From positions 1-58,985 of the forward strand of contig JABFSG010000012.1 of NCBI GenBank assembly GCA_013140715.1: a DNA stretch of 58,985 nucleotides, written 5' to 3'. Positions 17,652-25,723 of this stretch are shown here, piece by piece; position 1 is the first letter of the stretch; each line of letters starts with the position of its first letter. Both the position numbers and the translations under genes were made by a program. The notes under the pieces were generated by a model. That model made no database searches. It had not been told where the DNA came from and saw nothing but the letters and a program-made list of their open reading frames with translations. This stretch comes from Nitrospiraceae bacterium. GTDB lineage: Bacteria > Nitrospirota > Nitrospiria > Nitrospirales > Nitrospiraceae.

Positions 17652-18161
17652 ATGTCGAAGAAAGTGATCATGTTATCGGTGGCGGTGCTCTTTGGCATGC
17701 AGGCAGGCATCGCAATGGCAGCCAACCCGGATACTGGTCCTGGCTGCGGACTGGGCAAGCTCGCCTGGAGCGATTATTCCCACCAGAAGAACATCGGACC
17801 CCAGGTGTTGATGGCAACCACCAACGGCACCTTCTGGAGCCAGACATTCGGGATCAGCTCGGGAACCTCAGGCTGCACGAACGATGGGAAGGTCATGGCC
17901 GAGCAGAAGACGACCATGTTCGCTCAGCTTAACTTCGAAAACCTGTCTCAAGAAATGGCACAGGGCCAAGGTGAGCATCTTGCTTCACTCGCTACCTTAA
18001 TGGGCGTACCAGCCGAGAGCCAGGCAGCGTTCTTTGCCATGACTCAGGAGCGATATACCTCCTTGGTCAAGACCGGGGAAGCCTCACCGGTGGCGATGGT
18101 CAAGGCAATCAACGACGCGATTGCCACGCATCCAGTTCTTGCTAAGGTCTCGACTCGCTAA
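17652..18161 (+). CDS. DUF3015 family exported protein, copy 2
   Basis: Paralogue of the preceding gene, 169 residues. It has a signal peptide (VIMLSVAVLFGMQAGIAMA) and the same core (NPDTGPGCGLGKLAW, QVLMATTNGTF, GTSGCTNDGKVM, GQGEHLASLATLMGVP). ATG 17652 follows a strong AAGGAGGAGGG site; the frame is open further upstream but without a ribosome-binding site. Conservation is highest in the N-terminal half. It ends 22 bases before the DUF4105 gene. Confidence 0.9.
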   Translation: MSKKVIMLSVAVLFGMQAGIAMAANPDTGPGCGLGKLAWSDYSHQKNIGPQVLMATTNGTFWSQTFGISSGTSGCTNDGKVMAEQKTTMFAQLNFENLSQEMAQGQGEHLASLATLMGVPAESQAAFFAMTQERYTSLVKTGEASPVAMVKAINDAIATHPVLAKVSTR

Positions 18162-18183
18162 TCACCATCATGGGGCTTCGGCG

Positions 18184-20166
18184 TTGAAGTCGAAGTCCCA
18201 TGTTTTTCTGACCTGCCGCTTGTCCATTATTTTCCTGCTGTTCATACTGCTTTTCGCTTCCGCTTCGCCGGTTGATGCCGGCGAGTCCCCCGACAATGCC
18301 TATCTCGTCGAACTGATCAACAAGAGTGTGCAAGCCAAACTCGCAGACGAGCGAGAGTGGCATCTTTTACTCCACTATCGAGAAAATCTGTTTGGTGGCT
18401 ACACCAGCGAGCAGGACGACCAAGGATTTTTCATGTCCTCCGATGGGAAAACCGACCCACAGGCAGAGCTCGACGCGACATTGAAGCAGTTCTTCTCCGA
18501 TGAATTCATCGGACGCTCGAAACAGCCGGCTCAATGTGCGTTCATCGCGCGGTATGAATGGCTACGGAATCAATTGCACTTTGACGAGACCCGCCTCCCG
18601 CCTCAACCCTGTGAACGGTTTGAGCGGTGGTTTGCCGACTTCGACGTAGAGAGTGTCAGCCTCATCTTTGCGTCAGGGTTCATGAACAATCCCTCGTCGA
18701 CGTTCGGACACACGTTTCTTCGCGTCGACCAAAGAGGCCAAACGGATCAGACGAGAATTCTGGCCTATACCATCAACTACGCAGCTGAGTTACCGCCGAA
18801 TACTGGTCCAGAATATGCCGTGAAGGGAATCTTCGGCGGCTATCATGGCTATTTTTCGACTATTCCGTACTACCTCAAAGTGCAAGAGTACGGCGATATC
18901 GAGGATCGAGATCTCTGGGAGTACAAACTCAACTTCACGCCGGATCAGCTCCGTCGCCTACTGACGCACGCATGGGAAATGGGTAACGCATACTTCGATT
19001 ACTTCTTTTTCAAGGAGAACTGTTCGTACCATATCCTCTCGCTGGTGGAATTCGCCGATCCCTCCCTGCACCTGACCGATCGGTTCGCACTCTACACGAT
19101 GCCCACCGACACGATCCGAAGACTCATGGAGAAACCCGATGCAGCGAGCAGCGTCGTGTATCGCCCATCACGAGGTACGTCGGTCCGGAAGAAAAGAGCG
19201 CTATTGCCAGATCAAGAATATAAATGGTTACGAAGCATGATCGCTGCGCCCTCGTCCGCCAAGGACCCAGGGTTTCTTGCCTTACCGCCACAGCGGCAAG
19301 TTGCCGTCCTGGATATCGCATCGGACTACCTGCTTTTGAAAAGTTCCGGCGAAGGGCTCAATAACAATCCCTACCAAAAGCGGAATCGTGAACTCCTTCT
19401 CAAAAGAAGCCTACTGAAGGTTCAGCCTGAGAATGTGGCGATTTCTCCCTTTACGAACCGGCCCGATTCGGGGCATGGAACGTCGCGGGCCAGCGTTGGC
19501 GTTGGTTGGCGAAACAAACAACTGTATGAAGAATACGCGATTCGGGCTGCCTATCACGATCTACTCGATCCCGAGAAGGGCTACACACCGGATGCCCAGA
19601 TCGAAGCGCTTTCGCTGGCGGTGAGACAGTATTCACCGACAAGTTGGCAGGACTCGAGTTTCGCGAAAAACCTCAGTGATACGCAGATTCGTATCGAGCG
19701 ATTCACCTTGCTCAACATGATATCGTTGTCGCCAATGGATGGTCTTTTCCATGCCCCCTCCTGGAAATTCGGCCTCGGCATGAACACGATTCGACATAAT
19801 AATTGTCGGCTTTGCAGCAACGGTTATCTCAATGGCGGGATTGGAGGCTCAATCGAGAGTCATTGGCTCAAACGGGAACTTTTCTTCGCGTTTGCCGAGG
19901 CAGAAGCCAATTACAGCAGCGCATACGAAGAACGGCATCGCATTGGCGGAGGCGGTACGGCCGGCATGCTGGCAGATCTCACGGATCGGTGGAAAATGCT
20001 CGTGTCGGGAACCTATCTTCGCTATCCCTTAGGGAACAAAGGCGACGACTTCCGTTGGACCGTTGGCCAGCGGGTTGCCCTGCTCCAGAACCTTGCACTC
20101 AGGCTCGACTACAATCACCGCGATAGGGACAACGACGTCACCTTCTCGGTACACGCATATTTCTAA
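18184..20166 (+). CDS. DUF4105 (Lnb-type) envelope protein with probable C-terminal barrel
   Basis: Large exported protein, about 660 residues. A hydrophobic signal (IIFLLFILLFASASPVDA) leads to a DUF4105 domain with STFGHTFLRVDQ near residue 170 and FKENCSYHILSLVEFADP near 280. The paired His and Cys in these blocks could form a papain-like site; this is inference from motif layout. From about residue 430 on, alternating polar/hydrophobic strands ending in NDVTFSVHAYF (aromatic last residue) suggest an outer-membrane barrel. No ATG gives a clean signal peptide; TTG 18184 does. Follows two DUF3015 genes. Confidence 0.8.
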   Translation: MKSKSHVFLTCRLSIIFLLFILLFASASPVDAGESPDNAYLVELINKSVQAKLADEREWHLLLHYRENLFGGYTSEQDDQGFFMSSDGKTDPQAELDATLKQFFSDEFIGRSKQPAQCAFIARYEWLRNQLHFDETRLPPQPCERFERWFADFDVESVSLIFASGFMNNPSSTFGHTFLRVDQRGQTDQTRILAYTINYAAELPPNTGPEYAVKGIFGGYHGYFSTIPYYLKVQEYGDIEDRDLWEYKLNFTPDQLRRLLTHAWEMGNAYFDYFFFKENCSYHILSLVEFADPSLHLTDRFALYTMPTDTIRRLMEKPDAASSVVYRPSRGTSVRKKRALLPDQEYKWLRSMIAAPSSAKDPGFLALPPQRQVAVLDIASDYLLLKSSGEGLNNNPYQKRNRELLLKRSLLKVQPENVAISPFTNRPDSGHGTSRASVGVGWRNKQLYEEYAIRAAYHDLLDPEKGYTPDAQIEALSLAVRQYSPTSWQDSSFAKNLSDTQIRIERFTLLNMISLSPMDGLFHAPSWKFGLGMNTIRHNNCRLCSNGYLNGGIGGSIESHWLKRELFFAFAEAEANYSSAYEERHRIGGGGTAGMLADLTDRWKMLVSGTYLRYPLGNKGDDFRWTVGQRVALLQNLALRLDYNHRDRDNDVTFSVHAYF

Positions 20167-20199
20167 CAGGAATCCTGGAAGATATCAGGTAGCCTCCCT

Positions 20200-20823
20200 T
20201 TACTGAACGGGAGTCGAATTCAATCGCTCTGCAGATGTGAGTGGAGATTTCTGTTTCTGCTCAATGAATTTCTCTTGTAATTCTTGAGCTTCGATCACGG
20301 CTTTTGACGCAGGGGCTGACCCAGAATCTGGTTGTCGCTCGTATTGCTTTTGCAATTCTTCGGCCTCGATCACGGCTTTTTCTTTTGATGCAGGCGACTC
20401 AGTCTTGATCACGACTTTTGAGACAGGCGGTGGGGAGTACCCGTGAATTTCGAGAATCCTATTATCAGGCCCATACACAATTCTGGTTTCTTCGTCGTGC
20501 CCCTGAAGCAGTTCAACAATGGTGAGGATCGGCTCGGCCAGTCCGATGGTGTAGAGATCAACGTAGAAGTTGACCCAAGCCCGACCCGTGTTTGGAGAAT
20601 TGCCCATCTCGTACTTGTAGATGGCTTCTTGTTTCCCCTCAGTCGATTCATTTGTGGCGGCAGGGTGACCAAGTTCTGCTTCCACTTGGTTCCGTGGTGT
20701 TCCGACCGAGATTAAATCGAAGTTCGGTTGCTTGTTCCCGCTAAGTGCCATCCCAATGGAGCAACCAGACAAGACGAACGCCGCATAGAGCCCGCATACT
20801 GCTGTGAGAATTTTTATTGTCAT
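20200..20823 (-). CDS. Lipoprotein with repeated C-terminal AVIEAEELQ units
   Basis: Predicted lipoprotein of 207 residues, unknown role. Lipobox LSGC at residues about 18-21. The mature part has VGTPRNQVEAELGHPA, reminiscent of SmpA/OmlA-like modules, and IVYGPDNRILEIHGY. The C-terminal third has two related units, KAVIEAEELQKQYE and KAVIEAQELQEKF, likely helical. ATG 20823 follows AAGGAGATT; the longer open frame upstream lacks a ribosome-binding site. Convergent with the DUF4105 gene. Confidence 0.75.
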   Translation of the reverse strand: MTIKILTAVCGLYAAFVLSGCSIGMALSGNKQPNFDLISVGTPRNQVEAELGHPAATNESTEGKQEAIYKYEMGNSPNTGRAWVNFYVDLYTIGLAEPILTIVELLQGHDEETRIVYGPDNRILEIHGYSPPPVSKVVIKTESPASKEKAVIEAEELQKQYERQPDSGSAPASKAVIEAQELQEKFIEQKQKSPLTSAERLNSTPVQ

Positions 20824-20952
20824 GGCAATCTCCTTGAAGATACCTGGCACGCTACAGGATTGAAGGGAGCATGAGCGAGTACTGTATGCTAGCGAAGTTT
20901 CTTGTTGTAGACAAGGCGGTATGTACTCCGAGATCAATTGATATGGGAGTAT

Positions 20953-21810
20953 ATGTGCGCAGCGCCTCTTGCAATTCGGCGCCAGGGAAACCGTCTTTCT
21001 TCTTCCCGGATGTTTGGGTATTCTCCTGCCAGTCATGTGGTGGAAATCGTGAGCATCCTCGATCAATTCTTCGTCTATCATCCTGAGCCCTGGCAAGATC
21101 GGGACTGGGCCAGACTCAGTGGATTGCCGCTTGAGGATGTCTGGTTTCAGGCTGCCGATGGGGCGCGTCTGTTCGGTTGGTACGTGGAGGCACAGGCAGA
21201 TCGTCCGGTCATACTCTGGTGCCATGGCAATGCGGGGAACATCACCAACCGACTGGAGAATCTCAAGCTCCTCTACCGATCGGGCCTGTCGGTGTTTCTA
21301 TTCGACTATCGCGGCTATGGTCGGAGCCAGGGGCATCCGTCGGAAGAGGGGCTCTATCAGGATACATTTGGGGCGCACGATTATCTCACGCGAACCAGGA
21401 TGATCCGCCCCGAGCGCATCATTATATTCGGGCGCTCGCTCGGCGCGGCAGTCGCAGGCGAACTTGCCACGCAGAAGCCTGCCGTGGGGTTGATCCTCGA
21501 GTCATCGTTTCCGTCGATCGAAGCAGTAGCCAAGCTCCATTACGGCGGGTTGCCGGTTCATTGGCTGCTCGGGGCAGACTTTACCTTGATCGACCGCCTT
21601 CCGCACCTGTCTCTCCCGAAGCTGATCATTCACGGCGGCAAAGACGACATTATTCCGATCGAATTGGGCAGGCAGGTCTTCGAGGCGGCCACGCCACCCA
21701 AATCTTTTTACGTCATTCCCGGCGCCGACCACAACAACACCTACCAAGTCGGAGGCGCAGCTTATTTCCGGCAATGGACCGAATTCATCCAAACATCCCT
21801 CAAATCCTAA
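20953..21810 (+). CDS. Alpha/beta hydrolase (BEM46/FrsA-like)
   Basis: Serine hydrolase fold, about 285 residues. Oxyanion region ILWCHGNAGN, then FDYRGYGRSQG, nucleophile elbow GRSLGAA, acid GGKDDIIP and His GADHNN. These are the usual landmarks of the YfhR/BEM46 group. Most relatives begin with a membrane anchor; here none is visible and the N-terminus is uncertain (ATG 20953, or the GTG in VVEIVSILDQ near 21040). Substrate unknown. Confidence 0.8.
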   Translation: MCAAPLAIRRQGNRLSSSRMFGYSPASHVVEIVSILDQFFVYHPEPWQDRDWARLSGLPLEDVWFQAADGARLFGWYVEAQADRPVILWCHGNAGNITNRLENLKLLYRSGLSVFLFDYRGYGRSQGHPSEEGLYQDTFGAHDYLTRTRMIRPERIIIFGRSLGAAVAGELATQKPAVGLILESSFPSIEAVAKLHYGGLPVHWLLGADFTLIDRLPHLSLPKLIIHGGKDDIIPIELGRQVFEAATPPKSFYVIPGADHNNTYQVGGAAYFRQWTEFIQTSLKS

Positions 21811-21854
21811 AACCAAAGTCAACTCGGCTCCACCGATTCCAATAAAGCTCCCCC

Positions 21855-22015
21855 GTAGCAACCTGCGGGGTATCCTGCGAAACTCTCCGAACCTACTCCG
21901 CCGAAGTAGCTTCGGACGCGAAGGCTGGAAGCCGTACCCTCCTTCGCCAAGGCTATGGAGGGTTCTCCTCGCCTTCATCCCCGTAGCAAGCTGCAGGGCA
22001 TCGGCGAAGGAGAAC
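21855..22015. repeat. Intergenic repeat, copy B
   Basis: Same element as 16789-16904, here with about 38 extra bases containing CCGAAGTAGCTTCGGACG. It is bounded by two direct copies of a GTAGCAANCTGCNGGGNATC word, at about 21855 and 21983. CTCCTTCGCC near 21939 is the exact complement of GGCGAAGGAG near 22003, so the element can fold on itself. No gene in the gap 21811-22182. Confidence 0.8.
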
Positions 22016-22067
22016 AAAGAAGTGATTGGAGATTGCCTCGACATTTGATACAGTGCGCGTCGGCCAG

Positions 22068-22103
22068 GGGACAGGCTCCATCGTCTGCGATGGTGCCTGT
22101 CCC
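22068..22103. repeat. Strong hairpin GGGACAGGC/GCCTGTCCC, first of two
   Basis: Arms 22068-22083 and 22088-22103 pair at 15 of 16 positions around a TCTG loop. This is the best stem in the window and lies about 80 bases upstream of mlaA. Confidence 0.85.
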
Positions 22104-22118
22104 ACTGCTCCATCGGAA

Positions 22119-22151
22119 GGGGACAGGCGCAAAAAAATGGCGCCAGTCCCC
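22119..22151. repeat. Hairpin GGGGACAGGCGC/GCGCCAGTCCCC, second of two
   Basis: Arms 22119-22130 and 22140-22151 pair at 11 of 12 positions with a nine-base A-rich loop. The same architecture occurs at 36577-36611. Palindromes of this GGGGACAG wording resemble REP-type elements mobilised by RAYT transposases; no such gene is in this window. Confidence 0.8.
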
Positions 22152-22182
22152 AACAATCATGCGGGTTAAGGAGGCCGGACTG

Positions 22183-23052
22183 ATGATTCTCTCTCGTCCA
22201 CTGGCATTCAGTCTGCTGGGTTTTGCAATCATGTTTGCGAGTGGTTGTGCCGGAAAGTCAGGCACAGTACTGCCACAGGAGCTGAGCGATACGAAACCCG
22301 TGACAGGCCAGGCACCGGCTCCTTCGCGGTTACCTGAGGCACCATCGGATGAACCGCTCGATCCCTTTGCTAAAGCCGGTGAGGGAGTCGGTGAGGAATA
22401 TGACCCCTGGGAACCGATGAATACTGGCGTCTTCGAATTCAATCGGCAGATGGACCGCTTTGTACTCAAGCCCGTGGCAAAGGGCTACAATTTCATCATG
22501 CCGGATCTGGCTCAGGTCGGAGTCAGCAACTTCTTCTACAACCTTCGCTTTCCCCCGCGTTTTTTGAACAATATATTCCAGGGAAAGGTAAAAGGCGCCG
22601 GTATTGAGTTAGGTCGTTTTTTGGTCAATAGTACGGTCGGCATCGGAGGGTTTTTCGACGTCGCAAAAAAGATCGACCTGGTGACGCCGGAAGAGGATTT
22701 GGGGCAGACCCTGGGTTTCTATGGAGTGAGTCCGGGCCCCTATCTCGTGGTGCCGTTTCTCCCGCCCTTCACCGTTCGGGATTTTGTAGGCTATGTCGGC
22801 GATGTGTTCCTCAATCCGATCAACTGGCTGGTCGCGCCGATCATTGAAGTCGACGGCGTCCCCTCCGTGATCGCCCACAAGAACAGGGTGACGTCGAGCT
22901 TCATCCAGACCGGGTCACGTGTCGGTGATATCGTCAACGAACGGTCACGGAATCTCGAAAAGTTCCAGGGAGTCGAGGAAGCGACGCTGGATCTCTACAC
23001 CGCCGTGCGTAACGCCTATCTGCAGAAACGTTCGCAGGCAGTCAAGGAATAA
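22183..23052 (+). CDS. mlaA: MlaA/VacJ family outer-membrane lipoprotein
   Basis: Removes mislocalised phospholipids from the outer leaflet of the outer membrane, passing them to the Mla shuttle. Lipobox ASGC near residue 20; then a Pro-rich linker, the family entry DPWEPMNTGVFEFNRQMDRF, VSNFFYNLRFPPRFLNN, STVGIGGFFDVA, and PEEDLGQTLGFYGVSPGPYLV. 289 residues fits. ATG 22183 follows AAGGAGG at good spacing. Upstream are two strong hairpins. No other mla genes are nearby. Confidence 0.93.
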   Translation: MILSRPLAFSLLGFAIMFASGCAGKSGTVLPQELSDTKPVTGQAPAPSRLPEAPSDEPLDPFAKAGEGVGEEYDPWEPMNTGVFEFNRQMDRFVLKPVAKGYNFIMPDLAQVGVSNFFYNLRFPPRFLNNIFQGKVKGAGIELGRFLVNSTVGIGGFFDVAKKIDLVTPEEDLGQTLGFYGVSPGPYLVVPFLPPFTVRDFVGYVGDVFLNPINWLVAPIIEVDGVPSVIAHKNRVTSSFIQTGSRVGDIVNERSRNLEKFQGVEEATLDLYTAVRNAYLQKRSQAVKE

Positions 23053-23080
23053 GCGAAGCCAGGTTGGTTTTGTTCATCTT

Positions 23081-23134
23081 GTTGGTCTGGTTTGTTTGGT
23101 TGTGAATGAGAGAAACCAAATGAACCAAATAAAC
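23081..23134. repeat. Inverted repeat, GGTTTGTTTGGTT/AACCAAAT word family
   Basis: Arms 23081-23101 and 23114-23134 are complementary at 16 of 21 positions with a 12-base loop. It sits between the convergent ends of mlaA and kbl and could serve as a bidirectional terminator. Same wording as 734-797. Confidence 0.65.
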
Positions 23135-23148
23135 TACACAAATATTTT

Positions 23149-24339
23149 TTATCGGATTATCCCCAGTTCCCGACCGACTGTGGCAAAGGAAGCGCTGGCT
23201 CGCTTCAGCTGTTCTTGTGTGTGGGCCGCCGACATCTGCACACGAATCCTTGCCTGACCTTCCGGCACAACCGGGTAACTGAACCCCACGACATAGACTC
23301 TTTCCTCCAAGAGTCGTTCAGCCATTCTGGCAGCAAGTGACGCATCGCCCAGCATGATCGGGATAATGGGATGCTCGCCGGGAATGAGCCGAAATCCGAG
23401 CACGGTGAGTTGGGCGCGGAAGAAGGCTGCATTCTCGTGCAGCCTGGCCCGTAACTGGTCGCCTTGGGCCACGAGGACCACAGCGCGCCGCGCCGCCGAA
23501 ACGATGACGGGCGGAAGAGAATTCGAAAACAAGTAAGGCCGCGAACGCTGCCGCAACAGCTCGACGATTTCCTTCCGTCCGGACGTAAATCCTCCCGCCG
23601 CGCCGCCCAATGTCTTTCCCAATGTGCTGGTGACGACATCGATCCGGTCGCCGACTCCGAAATGGTCCGGCGTACCTCGTCCGTTGCGCCCAAGTACACC
23701 GGTCGCGTGACTGTCGTCCACGATCACCGCTGCGTCATATCGATCTGCCAACTCGACAATTCGATCGAGCTTCGCAAGATCGCCGTCCATGGAGAAGACT
23801 CCATCTGTCGCGATCAAGCGAAGGCGATAGGATGTCGCCTCGCGCAGCTTAGCTTCCAGGTCTGCCATATCGGAATGTGCGTAACGGAATCTGGCGGCCT
23901 TGCAGAGCCGAATGCCGTCAATCAGGCTGGCGTGATTCAAGGCGTCGCTGATGACGGCGTCTTGCTCACCGAGGAGTACCTCAAAGAGTCCACCGTTGGC
24001 GTCGAAGCAGGAACTATAGAGAATCGTATCCTCGGTGCCCAGGAAGGCGCTGAGCGCCTGTTCAAGTTGTATATGGAGATCCTGCGTACCGCAGATGAAC
24101 CGGACAGAGGCCATGCCGTAGCCATGTTCTTGCAATCCCTCTGCGGCTGCCTGTCTGATATCAGGATGGTTGGCAAGCCCCAGATAGTTGTTGGCACAGA
24201 GATTGAGGACTTCACCCTGCGCCACACGAATCTCGGCACCTTGCGGCCCGAGAATTTGCCGCTCAGATTTATAGAGGCCTGCCTCGCGGATTTCAGCAAG
24301 TCTGGCCGCAATGGTTTGTTTGAATGAGTGGTAGGCCAT
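23149..24339 (-). CDS. kbl: 2-amino-3-ketobutyrate CoA ligase (glycine C-acetyltransferase)
   Basis: PLP enzyme that cleaves 2-amino-3-ketobutyrate with CoA to glycine and acetyl-CoA, the second step of threonine degradation. 396 residues. [11 protein letters not shown] near residue 50, [21 protein letters not shown] near 205, and the PLP lysine in [14 protein letters not shown] near 242. Pairing with tdh upstream settles it as kbl rather than another alpha-oxoamine synthase. The C-terminus ([12 protein letters not shown]) matches. Confidence 0.94.
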   Translation of the reverse strand: MAYHSFKQTIAARLAEIREAGLYKSERQILGPQGAEIRVAQGEVLNLCANNYLGLANHPDIRQAAAEGLQEHGYGMASVRFICGTQDLHIQLEQALSAFLGTEDTILYSSCFDANGGLFEVLLGEQDAVISDALNHASLIDGIRLCKAARFRYAHSDMADLEAKLREATSYRLRLIATDGVFSMDGDLAKLDRIVELADRYDAAVIVDDSHATGVLGRNGRGTPDHFGVGDRIDVVTSTLGKTLGGAAGGFTSGRKEIVELLRQRSRPYLFSNSLPPVIVSAARRAVVLVAQGDQLRARLHENAAFFRAQLTVLGFRLIPGEHPIIPIMLGDASLAARMAERLLEERVYVVGFSYPVVPEGQARIRVQMSAAHTQEQLKRASASFATVGRELGIIR

Positions 24340-24374
24340 CTGCTTCGTAAAGCGTGAAATGTAGGGTGTCAGGG

Positions 24375-24439
24375 GTGAGGCGTTAGGTGATAGGAACTAG
24401 TGCTCCATCCTTGCCATCGTTTCACGACTAACGCCTCAC
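24375..24439. repeat. Perfect 12-bp inverted repeat between tdh and kbl
   Basis: GTGAGGCGTTAG (24375-24386) and CTAACGCCTCAC (24428-24439) are exact complements, with GTGAAA/TTTCAC words outside and inside. It fills the tdh-kbl junction. A relict of the same wording (TTTCACGCCTCACG) lies at about 47577-47590. Could act as an intra-operon attenuator or processing site. Confidence 0.8.
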
Positions 24440-24450
24440 GCCTAAATCCC

Positions 24451-25485
24451 TTACGGCAATAAAACGACCTTTCCGCATTGACCTGAGTTGATCAATTCGA
24501 ACCCTCTCGCAAAGTCTGCCATCGGAAACCTATGGGTGATCACCGGCTTGATATTGAGTCCTGCCTGAAAGAGACCGGTTAAGCGATACCAGGTCTTGAA
24601 GAGTCGGCGACCGGTCACCCCATACACGCGGATACCTTTGAAGATGATCTCGTTTGGCAGGTCAAAACACACGGACCCGGTCGGAATGCCGAAGAGTGTG
24701 ACACGACCGCCGTTCTTCACGGCACTGAAGGCTTGGTGTAGCGCGGTGGGGTTTCCCGACATTTCGAGTGAGGCATCGACGCCTTCGCCGCCAGTGATCT
24801 CGAGAATAGCGGCGGCAATACGATCCGTTGTTTCGGTCTTGGCATTGAGCAAATGATCCGCGCCGACCTGCTTGGCAAGGTCCAGGCGGTAGGCACTGAC
24901 ATCCATGGCAATGATCGTGGCGGCGCCGGCCGTTCGTGCGACGGCGGCCGCAAAGAGTCCGGTCGGACCACAACCAGTAATCAAAACCGTTTGCCCTGTA
25001 AGGTCTTCGACTAAGGCTGCGTCGACTGCATTGCCGAGCGGTTCTTGGAGGCAGGCGAGTTCCGGTGGAATCGTAGGCGAGGACTTCCAGAGCACACTTT
25101 CAGGCAGAACCACGTACTCCGCAAAGGACCCGTCTCGATCGACGCCGAGGATACGGTAATTTTTGCACACATGGGCCTGTCCGGTGCGACATTGGAAACA
25201 GGCCCCACAAGTCAAATGCGATTCCGCGGCGATGTGATCGCCCACTTTGACGAGCCTCACGTCCGAGCCGACCTCCACGACTTCGCCGCACATTTCATGG
25301 CCGATAATGCGCGGCGGATGGATGCGGCTGTGCGCCCAGGGGTCCCAATTGTAAATATGCGCATCCGTCCCGCAGAGAGATGTGGCTGTGACGCGGATGA
25401 TCGCATCGGTGGAGCCCGGTCTCGGATCCGGCCTGTCGGTAGCGGTCAACCCTGGCCCTGCCGATGTCTTGACGAGCGCGCGCAT
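24451..25485 (-). CDS. tdh: L-threonine 3-dehydrogenase
   Basis: Zinc- and NAD-dependent enzyme oxidising threonine to 2-amino-3-ketobutyrate, the substrate of kbl. 344 residues from ATG 25485, the family's usual length. TSLCGTDAHIYNWDPW, catalytic GHEMCGEV, structural-zinc CGACFQCRTGQAHVC, and the nucleotide loop ITGCGPTGLFAAA. The frame stays open to 25599 inside the adjoining MITE-like repeat, giving a spurious N-terminal extension. First gene of a tdh-kbl unit. Confidence 0.95.
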   Translation of the reverse strand: MRALVKTSAGPGLTATDRPDPRPGSTDAIIRVTATSLCGTDAHIYNWDPWAHSRIHPPRIIGHEMCGEVVEVGSDVRLVKVGDHIAAESHLTCGACFQCRTGQAHVCKNYRILGVDRDGSFAEYVVLPESVLWKSSPTIPPELACLQEPLGNAVDAALVEDLTGQTVLITGCGPTGLFAAAVARTAGAATIIAMDVSAYRLDLAKQVGADHLLNAKTETTDRIAAAILEITGGEGVDASLEMSGNPTALHQAFSAVKNGGRVTLFGIPTGSVCFDLPNEIIFKGIRVYGVTGRRLFKTWYRLTGLFQAGLNIKPVITHRFPMADFARGFELINSGQCGKVVLLP

Positions 25486-25572
25486 GGGTACATTGTATAC
25501 CTCTGGCTCAGTCACGCCTACCCTTTCTGGGGGTTGCGCCAGGATCAACGGGATCGGTAGGATGCGACCTAT

Positions 25573-25696
25573 CAGGATGCTGAAAATGTCCGCCAGCATC
25601 GTTCTCGCATCGCTCAGACCCTCAACGTACCCCAGAGGGTACGCCTCGGGTCTTCACTCGCTGCGGTCTCGCTGGACGGCCATTTTGAGCATCCTG
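25573..25696. mobile_element. MITE-like element 1
   Basis: 124 bp bounded by imperfect terminal inverted repeats: CAGGATGCTGAAAATGTCCG at 25573 and its near-complement at 25672-25696. Inside is a perfect GTACCC-CAGA-GGGTAC palindrome (25627-25642). The internal text ACCCTCAACGTA and GGTCTCGC recurs in the element at 27406-27586. No coding capacity. It lies between divergent tdh and the TonB-like gene and may carry their promoters. Confidence 0.8.
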
Positions 25697-25723
25697 CATG
25701 ACGTGCTCCTATGATTATCCAAC

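Noticed and set aside
23464-24327. 287-codon plus-strand open frame opposite kbl
   Set aside because: Fully antisense to kbl, with no start context or family match.
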